From NCBI RefSeq assembly GCF_020736845.1, contig NZ_JAFFQR010000084.1, forward strand, positions 72,764-136,763: DNA of 64,000 bases. The letters are read 5' to 3'. The position numbers were made by a program, and so were the translations under genes. This DNA comes from Paenibacillus farraposensis. GTDB lineage: Bacteria > Bacillota > Bacilli > Paenibacillales > Paenibacillaceae. Numbering within the stretch: the stretch's first letter is position 1; each line of letters starts with the position of its first letter. The notes under the pieces were generated by a model. The model ran no database searches, was not told the DNA's origin, and saw nothing but the letters and a program-made list of their open reading frames with translations. Below, piece by piece: positions 41,773 to 51,057 of the stretch.

Positions 41773-42795
41773 ATGAACAAGACAATTGCAGATATAGCCC
41801 AAATGGCCGGTGTGGCCAAAAGTACAGTATCGCGATATTTAAACGGAGGTGCTGTCAGTGTAGATACGAGACGCAAAATTGAACAGGTGGTCAAGGCTAC
41901 AGGTTATGTGCCCAATACCTTTGCCCAGAGCCTTAAAGCGAAGCGGACCAACATTATCGGAACTGTTGTGCCGCGCCTGGATTCCTTTGCGACATCTCAC
42001 ACGCTGATGGGCATTGACGAGGAACTGCGCTCCCGGCATTATCAGATGCTGATCTCCAATACGAGCCAGGATGTGAAGCGTGAAATAGAAGCTCTCTATG
42101 AGCTGGGACGACAAAAAATTTCCGGCATTATTTTGCTGGCTGCCCAAATTACAGACGAGCATCTGACCGCGATTCGCGATATTCGCATTCCGGTGTTGCT
42201 GGTGGGCCAGCAGCATGAGCAGATTCATAGCCTGATCCATAATGACTACCACGCAGGATATGATATTGGCGCGTATGTTCTTTCACAAGGACACCGTGAA
42301 ATTGCCTATGTCGGTGTTACAGAGAAAGATGTTGCTGTCGGTGTGCAGCGCAAAGAGGGCTTTAAGCAGGCTGTTCGGGATGCCATGCCTGCGGGGACTT
42401 ATTCAGACGATGCGTTGCTGGCTGCAGGGTATGATATCAGATTCTATGAAACCGGATTTAAAATGTTTGATGCACGCATGGCTGCGTCTGCCATTTTAGA
42501 CCAGTTCAAGCCGTCATTAATGGTGTGTGCAACCGATAATATTGCGCTTGGCGTGATCAATGCGGCTTATTCCAGAGGGATTGCAATCCCGTCGGAATTA
42601 TCAGTGACCGGCTTCGGGGGATACGATATTACAGAGGTCATACACCCTGCGCTGACAACTGTTCAATACCCGTATATGGAGGCTGGACGCGTAGCGGCGC
42701 AAAATATTATGCGCCTGGTAGAGCATCAACCGGTAGAGCAAGTGACAGTCATGAATTATGCACTTATTGAAAGAGAAAGCGTTGACAAGCGCTGA
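41773..42795 (+). CDS. scrR: LacI-family repressor of sucrose genes
   Basis: 340 residues. The HTH is TIADIAQMAGVAKSTVSRYL, then the hinge YVPNTFAQSLKAKRT and the ligand core (IGTVVPRLDSFATSHTLMGI, GYDITEVIHPALTTVQYPYM). It starts at ATG 41773 behind GGAGGG. It is directly upstream of sucrose-6-phosphate hydrolase and the sucrose PTS permease, and three GGAACCGGTTCC-type palindromes follow it, so it is the likely repressor of scrBA, with fructose or sucrose 6-phosphate as inducer. The scrBA promoter overlaps its last codons. Confidence 0.88.
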   Translation: MNKTIADIAQMAGVAKSTVSRYLNGGAVSVDTRRKIEQVVKATGYVPNTFAQSLKAKRTNIIGTVVPRLDSFATSHTLMGIDEELRSRHYQMLISNTSQDVKREIEALYELGRQKISGIILLAAQITDEHLTAIRDIRIPVLLVGQQHEQIHSLIHNDYHAGYDIGAYVLSQGHREIAYVGVTEKDVAVGVQRKEGFKQAVRDAMPAGTYSDDALLAAGYDIRFYETGFKMFDARMAASAILDQFKPSLMVCATDNIALGVINAAYSRGIAIPSELSVTGFGGYDITEVIHPALTTVQYPYMEAGRVAAQNIMRLVEHQPVEQVTVMNYALIERESVDKR

Positions 42796-42811
42796 ACAGA
42801 TGGATTATAAT
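42782..42811 (+). promoter_or_regulatory. scrBA promoter inside the end of scrR
   Basis: TTGACA (42782-42787) and TATAAT (42806-42811) have an 18-base spacer. The -35 box uses the last codons of scrR (GTT GAC AAG), and the first operator begins 7 bases after the -10 box. Confidence 0.8.
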
Positions 42812-42817
42812 TTCTTC

Positions 42818-42939
42818 GAAACCGGTTCCATAGTATTCGGGCACAGATTGGAATCGGTTGCAAATCCATGGATGAGTTATTTTTTTAATCAGTCTGGAAC
42901 CGGTTCCTCTTCTTTTTTTATTATATTGGAACCGGTTCC
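42818..42939 (+). promoter_or_regulatory. Three sucrose repressor operators
   Basis: GAAACCGGTTCC (42818-42829), GGAACCGGTTCC (42896-42907) and GGAACCGGTTCC (42928-42939); the last two are perfect palindromes. A degenerate fourth site, GGAATCGGTTGC, lies near 42850. Spacing between sites (78 and 32 bases) would allow looping or cooperative binding by ScrR. Confidence 0.85.
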
Positions 42940-42974
42940 TGTTACAGAAGTTTTAATAAAAATGAGGTACACCT

Positions 42975-44450
42975 ATGAAAATGACAAATGAGCAAAAGTA
43001 TCGACTGATTGAACAGGCAGAGCCCGGCGAGATCGCCAGCTTGCAGGAGAAGGTCAAGCAATGCCATTGGCGGCAGACGTTTCATATTCAGCCATCGACA
43101 GGCTTGCTCAATGATCCCAATGGCTTTTCCTATTACCAGGGTGAATACCATTTATTCTATCAGTGGTTCCCTTTGGGAACGGATCATGGAATGAAGTACT
43201 GGTATCACTTGAAGTCCAAAGATTTGGTGACATGGAACAATGCAGGCATTGGCATCGAACCGGGAGATTACTTTGATTCGCATGGGGCCTATTCGGGCAG
43301 CGCATTGGAGCATGAAGGCAAGCTGTATATGCTGTATACGGGAAATACACGGGATGAGCACTGGATCAGACATCCTTATCAATGCATGGCTGTTATGGAT
43401 GAGAGCGGTCTCATTACAAAATGGAAGCACCCTGTTATTTCCAATGTGCCGACAGGGTATACTGACCACTTCCGTGATCCTAAGCTGTGGAAGGACGGCG
43501 ATCGCTTTTACTGTGTGATTGGCGCCCAGAGAACGGATCAAACAGGCTGCGTCGTTCTTTATCGATCAACGGATCTCCACACCTGGCAGTTCGAGGGAGA
43601 GCTGCGCACAGAACTGGGGTCGTTTGGCTACATGTGGGAGTGCCCGGATTATTTTGAACTGGACGGCTCGGGCGTATTGGTCTTTTCTCCTCAGGGCCTG
43701 GAGCCTGCAGGGGATGAAAACCACAATATTTATCAATCAGGGTACATCATCGGCAAGCCGCTGAATATCGGAACAAGGACATTTGAGCATGGGGCGTTCC
43801 GTGAGCTGGACAGAGGCTTCGACTTCTATGCGCCGCAAACGATGGTTGATCCGCAGGGGCGGCGAATCATGGTCGCATGGATGGGATTGCCGGATATCGA
43901 CTACCCGACAGACCCGAACGGCTGGGCTCATTGTTTGACGCTACCGAGGGAACTTATCCTTCATGAAGGCAAACTTTTACAGCGGCCGATCCCTGAACTA
44001 ATTACGCTGCGCAGAGGCCATGAGGATCGGATAGCCGATACATTATCGTCAGAGCGAAAAACCTATGAAGGCTTCAAGGGTAGGGTCTATGAGCTGATTT
44101 GTGAGGTTGACCTTCTGAGCGCGAAGGCGTTCGGTATTGAATTTCGCGCGAGTGCAGCCGAGAGAACTGTGATCCAATATGATGCCGTCAAACGCAAGCT
44201 TATACTGGATCGTTCGCAATCGGGCGAGCCTGTGGCGGCTTCGTATGGTGAAGTGCGGCAGTGCGCATGGGACAAAGATCATATCAAGCTTCATTTGTTT
44301 GTAGATACGTCTTCGGTTGAGATTTTCGTCAATGATGGGGAAGAAGTGTTCACCAGTCGTATTTTTCCGCACCCAGAGAGCGACGAAATACACTTTTTTG
44401 CCGACAAGGGAGAGGCGCTCTTCCAAGCGGTGAAATGGGATATTACATGA
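42975..44450 (+). CDS. scrB: Sucrose-6-phosphate hydrolase (GH32)
   Basis: Splits sucrose 6-phosphate, delivered by the PTS, into glucose 6-phosphate and fructose in the cytoplasm. The GH32 motifs are in order: the nucleophile Asp in LLNDPNGF near 47, FRDPK near 166 and the acid/base Glu in WECPDYF near 223. The 491 residues include a C-terminal beta-sandwich (DTSSVEIFVNDGEEVFTSRI) and no signal peptide. ATG 42975 follows GAGGTACACCT. It forms an operon with scrA, 69 bases downstream, under the ScrR operators. Confidence 0.95.
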   Translation: MKMTNEQKYRLIEQAEPGEIASLQEKVKQCHWRQTFHIQPSTGLLNDPNGFSYYQGEYHLFYQWFPLGTDHGMKYWYHLKSKDLVTWNNAGIGIEPGDYFDSHGAYSGSALEHEGKLYMLYTGNTRDEHWIRHPYQCMAVMDESGLITKWKHPVISNVPTGYTDHFRDPKLWKDGDRFYCVIGAQRTDQTGCVVLYRSTDLHTWQFEGELRTELGSFGYMWECPDYFELDGSGVLVFSPQGLEPAGDENHNIYQSGYIIGKPLNIGTRTFEHGAFRELDRGFDFYAPQTMVDPQGRRIMVAWMGLPDIDYPTDPNGWAHCLTLPRELILHEGKLLQRPIPELITLRRGHEDRIADTLSSERKTYEGFKGRVYELICEVDLLSAKAFGIEFRASAAERTVIQYDAVKRKLILDRSQSGEPVAASYGEVRQCAWDKDHIKLHLFVDTSSVEIFVNDGEEVFTSRIFPHPESDEIHFFADKGEALFQAVKWDIT

Positions 44451-44519
44451 ATAGGCTAAATCATCAAGTGGATCGTTAAACATCAATAATATAACGGAAT
44501 GAACGAGAGGATGAACATC

Positions 44520-45938
44520 ATGGCGGAAAATCGGGAAATTGCCAAAGAAGTGATTGAAGCGATTGGTGGGAAGGAAAACATCGCTTCCTTCGCCCACTGC
44601 GCTACACGTCTGCGGATTATGGTGCATGACAAGGAGAAGATTAATCAGAAAAAGGTTGAGGAAATCGATAAGGTAAAGGGCGCTTTCTTTAATTCAGGTC
44701 AATATCAGATTATTTTTGGTACAGGGACCGTAAATCGGATTTTTGATGAAGTTGAAAAGCTGGGGATCACCGGTTCTTCTAAAGAAGACGTGAAAAATGA
44801 GGCGAAAAAAGAAGGGAACGTATTCCAACGCTCGATACGCACCTTCGGTGACGTCTTTGTGCCGATCATTCCTGTGCTGGTTGCTACAGGGCTGTTCATG
44901 GGTCTGCGCGGCTTGCTCACACAGCCGCAAATCCTCGCTCTGCTTGGCATGACCGCAAAGGACATTTCACCTAATTTTCTATTGTTTACACAGGTGTTAA
45001 CGGATACCGCTTTCGCTTTTCTGCCTGCGCTGGTCGCCTGGTCAGCCTTTAGAGTATTCGGAGGCAGCCCGGTATTGGGTATTGTGCTTGGCCTGATGCT
45101 GGTGAACCCGGCTCTGCCCAATGCTTATAGTGTGGCGGACGGCTCGGCCCATCCCTTGACGATGCTCGGATTCATTCCTGTGGTGGGCTATCAGGGCTCG
45201 GTATTGCCAGCCTTCTTCGTAGGTTTAATCGGAGCCAAGCTGGAGCGGGCGCTGCGCAAACGGGTGCCAGAAGCGCTGGATCTGATCCTTACGCCGTTTT
45301 TGACACTGTTAATTATGATTACACTCGGGCTGTTTGCCATCGGTCCGGTTTTCCATTCCTTCGAAGAATGGGTGCTGCACGGAACGACATTTGTACTTGA
45401 TCTGCCTTTTGGTATCGCAGGGATTGTCATCGGCTTTTTGCATCAAATTATCGTCGTTACGGGTGTGCATCATATATTTAATTTTCTGGAAATCCAGCTG
45501 CTTGAAAAGACTGGTGTGAACGCATTCAACGCGATCATTACCTGCGCCATGGCTGCTCAAGGCGCCGCTTGTCTGGCGGTTGGACTGAAAACGAAGAATG
45601 CCAAGCTGAAAGCGCTAGCACTTCCTTCCTCGCTGTCTGCTTTTCTCGGGATTACCGAGCCGGCTATTTTCGGTGTCAACCTGAGATATATGAAGCCTTT
45701 TGTAATGGGCCTGATTGGTGGGGCGGTTGGCGGCTTTATCGCTTCGATCTTCCATCTGGCGGCTACAGGCATGGCCATTACGGTCATTCCGGGCACGCTG
45801 CTTTACATGAACCATCAGCTGCCGCTTTACATTTTGGCCAATTTGGCTGCTATGGCTGTAGCGTTTGTTCTGACCTGGATGTTCGGCTACAACGATAAAA
45901 TGCTGGAGGAAGTCAAAACAGCGGGTTCTTCCAATTAA
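44520..45938 (+). CDS. scrA: PTS sucrose-specific IIBC component
   Basis: Imports sucrose while phosphorylating it. The IIB domain is at the N terminus, with phospho-Cys in SFAHCATRLRIMVHDKEK near residue 26. The IIC membrane domain follows with about ten helices and the conserved GITEPAIFGVNLRYMKPFV near 375. No IIA domain is attached (472 residues), so a IIA-Glc-type protein from elsewhere must donate phosphate. ATG 44520 is chosen over 44499 because GAGAGG is well placed before it. A long terminator follows. Confidence 0.93.
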   Translation: MAENREIAKEVIEAIGGKENIASFAHCATRLRIMVHDKEKINQKKVEEIDKVKGAFFNSGQYQIIFGTGTVNRIFDEVEKLGITGSSKEDVKNEAKKEGNVFQRSIRTFGDVFVPIIPVLVATGLFMGLRGLLTQPQILALLGMTAKDISPNFLLFTQVLTDTAFAFLPALVAWSAFRVFGGSPVLGIVLGLMLVNPALPNAYSVADGSAHPLTMLGFIPVVGYQGSVLPAFFVGLIGAKLERALRKRVPEALDLILTPFLTLLIMITLGLFAIGPVFHSFEEWVLHGTTFVLDLPFGIAGIVIGFLHQIIVVTGVHHIFNFLEIQLLEKTGVNAFNAIITCAMAAQGAACLAVGLKTKNAKLKALALPSSLSAFLGITEPAIFGVNLRYMKPFVMGLIGGAVGGFIASIFHLAATGMAITVIPGTLLYMNHQLPLYILANLAAMAVAFVLTWMFGYNDKMLEEVKTAGSSN

Positions 45939-45992
45939 GAATTAACACCGGTCAGGTGGTTGGAGTAAGCACACGTATATAAATGAACTGTG

Positions 45993-46073
45993 ACGGCCGT
46001 TCTGTCTTGGAGTTCTCTCGTCCTTTTAAACAAGGGCTGGGAGAGAAGGTATCCAAGCGGGGCGGCCGTTTTT
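45993..46073 (+). terminator. Terminator of scrBA
   Basis: ACGGCCG (45993-45999) pairs with CGGCCGT (46063-46069), with inner CTTGGA/TCCAAG and TCTCTC/GAGAGA segments and a following T run. The remaining bases to 46194 show nothing I can support. Confidence 0.8.
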
Positions 46074-46193
46074 GTGATAGATGCAGCTCCATTTCCGTAT
46101 CCGTTGAACTAGTAACCTGTGATTGAACTTGGGTTCATATCACTGCTTATCTGATTGAGTTTTCATACCGGCTGTTAGCCACTTAGACATGCT

Positions 46194-46982
46194 CTAGACG
46201 ATCGAAGAGCGTTCATCCAAAAATTCGGACGGGGAGCAGCCTGTCAAGCGTTTGAAAATGCGATGAAAATAGGAAACATCACTATAACCGACATATTCTG
46301 AAATTTCACGAATGGTCAGCCGGGACTCGGTTAGCATGTAAATGGCCGTTTTAATGCGTTGCGTATGTACATGCTCGCTGATGGTTTGGCGTGTGACCTC
46401 GCGCAGCAGTGTGGCAGCATAGTTGGGTGTTTTGCGGATGGCGTCGCCAAGCTCCTCTTTCGTTACTTTTTCGCGATAATGATTTTGGATATACTGCTTC
46501 ATATGCTCCACAAGCCGTGCTTTATCGCTGGAAATGGCGCCTTTGTCCCATTCCTGATTGGTATAAATCATCGCCTCGGTCAACAGGCTATCAGCCATCA
46601 GCATATAGTAGCTCGGGCGCTCCATCCATTGGTAATACGCCGACTTGATCCGTTCATGCAGCATGTCGTAGCATCCAAGCTTGATCGAAACCGGCTTGTT
46701 CTTGTTCAGTATGGGAAGTACGTTACCCGTACATGTTTTACGGCAATGTATCACATACTTGGTATGGAAAAGCGTAGGGATGCTCTTGCCATAGTAAGGC
46801 AGATGCCCGGGCAGAATCAGAGCCTCTCCCTTGCCGAGAATAATTTTGCGATCGTTCACCCAATATACACATCTTCCAAAGGTGACTAAAATGAATTGGA
46901 AGTCCGCGTTGCTGCTATCTGGATCAGCCTTTTCGTACCAGTCTACGCCATGGTCCTGTCGCATATCTGTAATTGTAATCAT
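46194..46982 (-). CDS. AraC-family transcriptional regulator
   Basis: A cupin-type sensor domain (GKGEALILPGHLPYYG) is followed by a full double HTH at the C terminus: TKEELGDAIRKTPNYAATLL, then LTIREISEYVGYSDVSYFHR and the end motif FKRLTGCSPSEFL. ATG 46982 is preferred, with GGAGAG 7 bases upstream; the frame can also start at 47012. It is divergent from the pyruvate kinase gene. The target is unknown. A near-palindrome ACTGTAC...ATACAGT lies just upstream at 47016-47033 and could be an autoregulatory site. Confidence 0.87.
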   Translation of the reverse strand: MITITDMRQDHGVDWYEKADPDSSNADFQFILVTFGRCVYWVNDRKIILGKGEALILPGHLPYYGKSIPTLFHTKYVIHCRKTCTGNVLPILNKNKPVSIKLGCYDMLHERIKSAYYQWMERPSYYMLMADSLLTEAMIYTNQEWDKGAISSDKARLVEHMKQYIQNHYREKVTKEELGDAIRKTPNYAATLLREVTRQTISEHVHTQRIKTAIYMLTESRLTIREISEYVGYSDVSYFHRIFKRLTGCSPSEFLDERSSIV

Positions 46983-47179
46983 GAAGTCACTCTCCATGTC
47001 TTCAAAATTCATTGTACTGTACTATAATACAGTCATCATACTATAGTTCATGGTCCTGTCGCACGGATATCGGTAAAATAAAGTCATACAAGCTGTAAAT
47101 AGTTAAAGAAGCAATGCGGTATAGAAACCATACTGGAAACTGGCCAAACCGTAAAGACATTCAGGAGGATGACAATTCT

Positions 47180-48595
47180 ATGCTTAAAACAAAAATTATT
47201 TGTACGCTGGGACCTGCCTGCGACTCCATTCCTTTGTTAAAAGAAATGATTCAAGCCGGTATGACAGTAGCCCGCTTGAACATGGCTCACGGGGAACTGG
47301 AGGATCACGTTAAACGTATTGAAAATGTACGACAGGCTGCGAAGGAACTGGGTACCTTTGTTCCTGTCATGATGGATATTAAAGGGCCTGAAATACGGAT
47401 CGGCAAACTGAGAGAAGCATCCTGTCTGCTCAAACCAGGCAACCAGCTCATTCTGACCACAGAAGAAATTTTGGGGGATGAGCATCGTATTTCGGTGAAT
47501 TACCCGGATATGCCCGAGGATGTCAATCCAGGCGACCGTATTTTGATTGACGATGGCTTGGTGGATCTGACTGTAACCTCCATTGAGGGTTCGGAAATGA
47601 AATGTAACATTGTAAGCGGCGGTGTATTGAAGCCGAGAAAAGGTGTGAATCTGCCAGGGGTTCATACGACTCTTCCAGGAGTAACGGAGCGCGATGTGAA
47701 GCACATCCAATTCGGGGTGGAGCAGCGTATCGAGCTGATTGCGGCTTCTTTTGTGCGTAAAGGCGACGATATTCGTGAAATCCGTGAGATTTTGAAAAGC
47801 CAACATGCCGAGCATGTACAAATTTATTCCAAGATTGAAAATGCCGAAGGCATGGAAAATCTGGATGACATTATCGAGGCTTCGGATGGCATCATGGTAG
47901 CCCGGGGTGATCTGGGTGTCGAAGTCCCGATTCAGGACGTGCCTGTGATGCAAAAGGAAATGATCGACAAGTGTAATCTGGTCGGCAAACCGGTTATCGT
48001 AGCTACGCATATGCTGGAATCCATGCAGGTTAACCCGCGTCCGACGAGAGCTGAGGTTAGTGACGTATTTAATGCGGTTATGCAAGGAGCCGATGTAGTC
48101 ATGCTGTCTGGCGAATCTGCTGCAGGCAAATACCCTGTCGAGTCCGTTCGGACGATGGCAGCGGTAGCCGCCAGAGCAGAATCACAATTTGATTACCAGG
48201 AGCAGTTCGACAAGCGCAGAGCCCGCCAAACCACGAACATCACCGAGGTCATCAGTCAGAGTGCGGTTAGCTCGTCTCTTGAACTGGATGCCAAAGCGAT
48301 TATTACCTCGACTGCCAGCGGATTCACAGCACGGATGGTATCCAAATATCGTCCAAAGGCACCGATTATTGCGGTTACCCCGAACAATACGGTGTTCGCT
48401 AAAATTTGTCTGTTGTCCGGGGTATTCCCGGTCAAAGGGGATAAAGTGGCAACTACGGATGAAATGTTCGAATCCTCGATCCGCAACGCCCTGAATGCAG
48501 GGTATATCCAAAAAGGGGATACCATCGTATTGTCGGCGGGCGTCCCTGTTGCACAGGCCGGTGCGACAAATCTGATCAGAGTGCATCAGGTGTAA
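47180..48595 (+). CDS. pyk: Pyruvate kinase (short form)
   Basis: Transfers phosphate from PEP to ADP. Motifs: TKIICTLGPACDS at the start, MDIKGPEIRIGKL, the catalytic Lys region IYSKIENAEGMENLDDI, MVARGDLGVEVP for the metal Glu/Asp, and ATHMLESMQVNPRPTRAEVSD. At 471 residues it has the A, B and C domains but lacks the extra C-terminal PEP-utiliser-like domain that the main Bacillus enzyme (about 585 residues) carries. It may therefore be a second isozyme. ATG 47180 follows AGGAGGATGACAATTCT; the upstream start at 47114 has no site. Confidence 0.95.
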   Translation: MLKTKIICTLGPACDSIPLLKEMIQAGMTVARLNMAHGELEDHVKRIENVRQAAKELGTFVPVMMDIKGPEIRIGKLREASCLLKPGNQLILTTEEILGDEHRISVNYPDMPEDVNPGDRILIDDGLVDLTVTSIEGSEMKCNIVSGGVLKPRKGVNLPGVHTTLPGVTERDVKHIQFGVEQRIELIAASFVRKGDDIREIREILKSQHAEHVQIYSKIENAEGMENLDDIIEASDGIMVARGDLGVEVPIQDVPVMQKEMIDKCNLVGKPVIVATHMLESMQVNPRPTRAEVSDVFNAVMQGADVVMLSGESAAGKYPVESVRTMAAVAARAESQFDYQEQFDKRRARQTTNITEVISQSAVSSSLELDAKAIITSTASGFTARMVSKYRPKAPIIAVTPNNTVFAKICLLSGVFPVKGDKVATTDEMFESSIRNALNAGYIQKGDTIVLSAGVPVAQAGATNLIRVHQV

Positions 48596-48609
48596 AAATA
48601 AGAGGTAGC

Positions 48610-48648
48610 AAAAAAGGCGCTGATCCTTGTAGGTTCAGCGCCTTTTTA
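48610..48648. terminator. Bidirectional terminator after pyk
   Basis: AAAAAGGCGCTGA pairs with TCAGCGCCTTTTT; A and T runs flank both sides, so it also serves the convergent gene ending at 48662. Confidence 0.9.
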
Positions 48649-48661
48649 ACGTGTACCTGTC

Positions 48662-49057
48662 TTACTGGCCAAACACACTTTTGGCAACAACCTGTGTCAA
48701 TTCTGCCTTATGAGCCTGGTATTGCTCAAGCGTAATGCTCTTATTAGCCAGTCGTTGATCCAACTGCTTCGTCAGTTGGGCGACCTGCAGGTCAACGACA
48801 GCTTGCGCATCCCGTTTATTGGTTAAGGCGATATCCGCCAAAGTTTGACCGTTATATAGGGCATCATACAATTGCTCTTCCGAGGATACACCCAGTGTCT
48901 CTAACAGCTCATCATCCTTGGATGCGTCATCATCCTGTACCTGCGAAGCCCTCGCTGAAGCGAAAGCAGCATTAGCCCGGCTTCCCCATGTAGAGGACTG
49001 ACCAATCGACAACGCCATCAACAGTGTGCAGATGATTATAATTCGTTTTCGATTCAT
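48662..49057 (-). CDS. Small secreted helical protein (DUF2680/YckD-like)
   Basis: 131 residues with a signal peptide (NRKRIIIICTLLMALSIG, cut after RANA). The mature part is helical. Its core, ETLGVSSEEQLYDALYNGQT then LADIALTNKRDAQAVVDLQV and a KSITLEQYQAHKAELTQVV end, repeats the logic of the secreted protein at 58908 (LKLSSSELKAQLKSGKTLAA). Such modules occur in many small secreted Bacillales proteins of unknown role. ATG 49057 follows AAAGGAG. It is convergent to pyk. The 241-base gap up to gerAB shows no other supported feature. Confidence 0.75.
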   Translation of the reverse strand: MNRKRIIIICTLLMALSIGQSSTWGSRANAAFASARASQVQDDDASKDDELLETLGVSSEEQLYDALYNGQTLADIALTNKRDAQAVVDLQVAQLTKQLDQRLANKSITLEQYQAHKAELTQVVAKSVFGQ

Positions 49058-49298
49058 AAGTGTAAAATCTCCTTTGTTTCATTAAATTCTGGCAGAGTGG
49101 AACGGTATATGGATATCCAAGCGGGATTCAAATTTATGCCTTTAGCCGATCTGGCTTATGTAGTTACCAGATTCTTAAATACATCATACATCCCCAATCT
49201 TAGTGCTAGCTTAATTCTTGTTTAAAATAAACTAAAAGAGCACATTGTAAACGGGCAGCGGCAAGAAATGTTCACCCGATGCCGTATGAGGGATGTGT

Positions 49299-50417
49299 CT
49301 ATCCATTGTCTCCTTTTTTTTTCTTTGACCAAAGTTTTCGTATCCCATGCAGACAAAGGAGCAGCAAGGGTAAAATAAGGCCTATAGATAACGTATAAGA
49401 TACCCATGCTGTTCCATCCCAGGTTATTTGGTAAGGAACATTGGGGTATATGATGACCGACATCATGACCATGATCATCCCGAGAGGCAGAATTAGAGTC
49501 CGATAATCTTTCAAATTGAAGATTTGAGCTATGCCCACTACAATTGCATATAAATATATAGTGATCCTAAAAAAGAGTGAAATAAACCACATAACGGCTA
49601 CAAAGGCTTCGATGCGCTGCAGAAAATTGCCGATGCTGATTTTTCGTGCTAATACATAGGTTGGAAAGAGACTTCTTGCTGTTAACTCTGGCCCTAAAGC
49701 CAAAATTGAATATACAACGATCACAGATATTATGAGCCCGCCAAACATGCTTCCGTAAAAAAAAGCCTTACGAGCCTTATCCGTACGATTAACAGTTGGC
49801 AAAATCATTAACAAAATGATTTGGGGTAGAAACAAAACACTAATAAAGGACAATGCAGCAGGCCAGATCGGCCCTATGCCCGCCTCAAACACGGGCTGGA
49901 CATTTTCTATTTTGAACTTAGGTGCAATTAAAATACACGCAAGAGTAAAAAAGAAGATAAATAAGGGGAACAATAGTTCAGCAGAACGGGCCAATGTTTC
50001 AATTCCAAGACGCACCCCCATGACTACAATGAACACAAAAAGAAAATTCAGCGATTGAACCGGCGTTTCCGGCATAATTTGAGTACTCAGAAAATTCCCT
50101 ACGTCATACAACACTGAGGATGGCCCGCTCAAGAAAAGAGTCACGATTAACAGCAGAGAAACGGTTTTGCCCAGCCATTTGCCGAGCAGGGTTTCAATGA
50201 TTTCAACCAATGTCCTCTGTGGATAAAGGGTCGCCATCGTGTTATAAATCCATACGAGGAAAAAACCGGCTCCCACCCCAACGAGCGCGCCGATCCACGC
50301 ATCCTGTTTGGCTATGAAGGCCATGCCCGAGGGGATTACCAGGATTCCGCTGCCGATTGTAAATAAAGTCGTTAAGAGCATAAATTGACGTCCAGAGATT
50401 TTGCCTTGATTTGACAC
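49299..50417 (-). CDS. gerAB: GerAB-type spore germination permease
   Basis: A ten-helix integral protein of the endospore germination permease (APC superfamily) family: FTIGSGILVIPSGMAFIAKQ at helix 1, AWIGALVGVGAGFFLVW, and LPQIILLMILPTVNRTDKAR. It forms the B subunit of a nutrient germinant receptor in the spore inner membrane. GTG 50417 has AGGAG 8 bases upstream; GTG 50438 would add seven residues. It is last in the gerA-type operon and directly follows a decayed paralogue (50500-51051). Confidence 0.88.
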   Translation of the reverse strand: MSNQGKISGRQFMLLTTLFTIGSGILVIPSGMAFIAKQDAWIGALVGVGAGFFLVWIYNTMATLYPQRTLVEIIETLLGKWLGKTVSLLLIVTLFLSGPSSVLYDVGNFLSTQIMPETPVQSLNFLFVFIVVMGVRLGIETLARSAELLFPLFIFFFTLACILIAPKFKIENVQPVFEAGIGPIWPAALSFISVLFLPQIILLMILPTVNRTDKARKAFFYGSMFGGLIISVIVVYSILALGPELTARSLFPTYVLARKISIGNFLQRIEAFVAVMWFISLFFRITIYLYAIVVGIAQIFNLKDYRTLILPLGMIMVMMSVIIYPNVPYQITWDGTAWVSYTLSIGLILPLLLLCLHGIRKLWSKKKKGDNG

Positions 50418-50499
50418 CCTCATCACTCCTGATTTCACTTATTGTCCTGACACCGGTTTGGAAGTTATCGTCTTCCCTTGGTTGCACAGCATTATCCCT

Positions 50500-51051
50500 C
50501 TAATCTTTATTAGCGTCATTCTTCTTTGTCCACAACCTTTTTAGAACATGTATACCTAGCAGCAGTAAGGGGAAAAGGAACCCGATGGATAGTGAACGGG
50601 CTTGATCGGAGCGATTTACAGCAGCCGGGAAAATCATCAGCAAAATGATATGAGGCAGATACAAAAAGAAGGTTTACCGCTAGAATCGGTGTTTCCGGTA
50701 TCATTTGGGTGGTCATAAAATTTCCCGAATGAAATAATACCGTAACCGGCGCATTGATAAAAATTGTTGTAAAAAACAGAAGGCCAACGGCTTTGCCTGA
50801 CCATTTGCCAAGCAGGGACTCCATGATTTCATCAGGGTCATCTGTGGGTACAGGGACGTAATTTTGATATATAGATACAAAATGAGGGGCCCACCCCCGA
50901 CTCCTGCGAGCGCGGCAAGCCACGCATCCTGCTTGGCTACAAATGCCATCCCGGAGGGGATGATAAGGATTGCGCTTCCGACCGTATATAAAGTCGTTAA
51001 GATCATAAGTTGACGTGCTGAGATTTTACTCTGCCCGGACACCACTTTCAC
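50500..51051 (-). pseudogene. Collapsed gerAB paralogue
   Basis: The N terminus is intact and closely resembles the neighbouring gerAB (KISARQLMILTTLYTVGSAI, then IIPSGMAFVAKQDAWLAAL). A single base is missing in ATGACCCTGATG (about 50835), shifting into DEIMESLLGKWSGKAVGLLF. After AVNLLF the reading jumps to LYLPHIILLMIFPAAVNRSD, an internal deletion of roughly 250 bases. It then jumps from NRSDQAR straight to the C-terminal SIGFLFPLLLLGIHVLKRLW, a second deletion. The stop is at 50500. So one frameshift and two in-gene deletions are visible. Confidence 0.75.
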
Positions 51052-51057
51052 CTCGTT

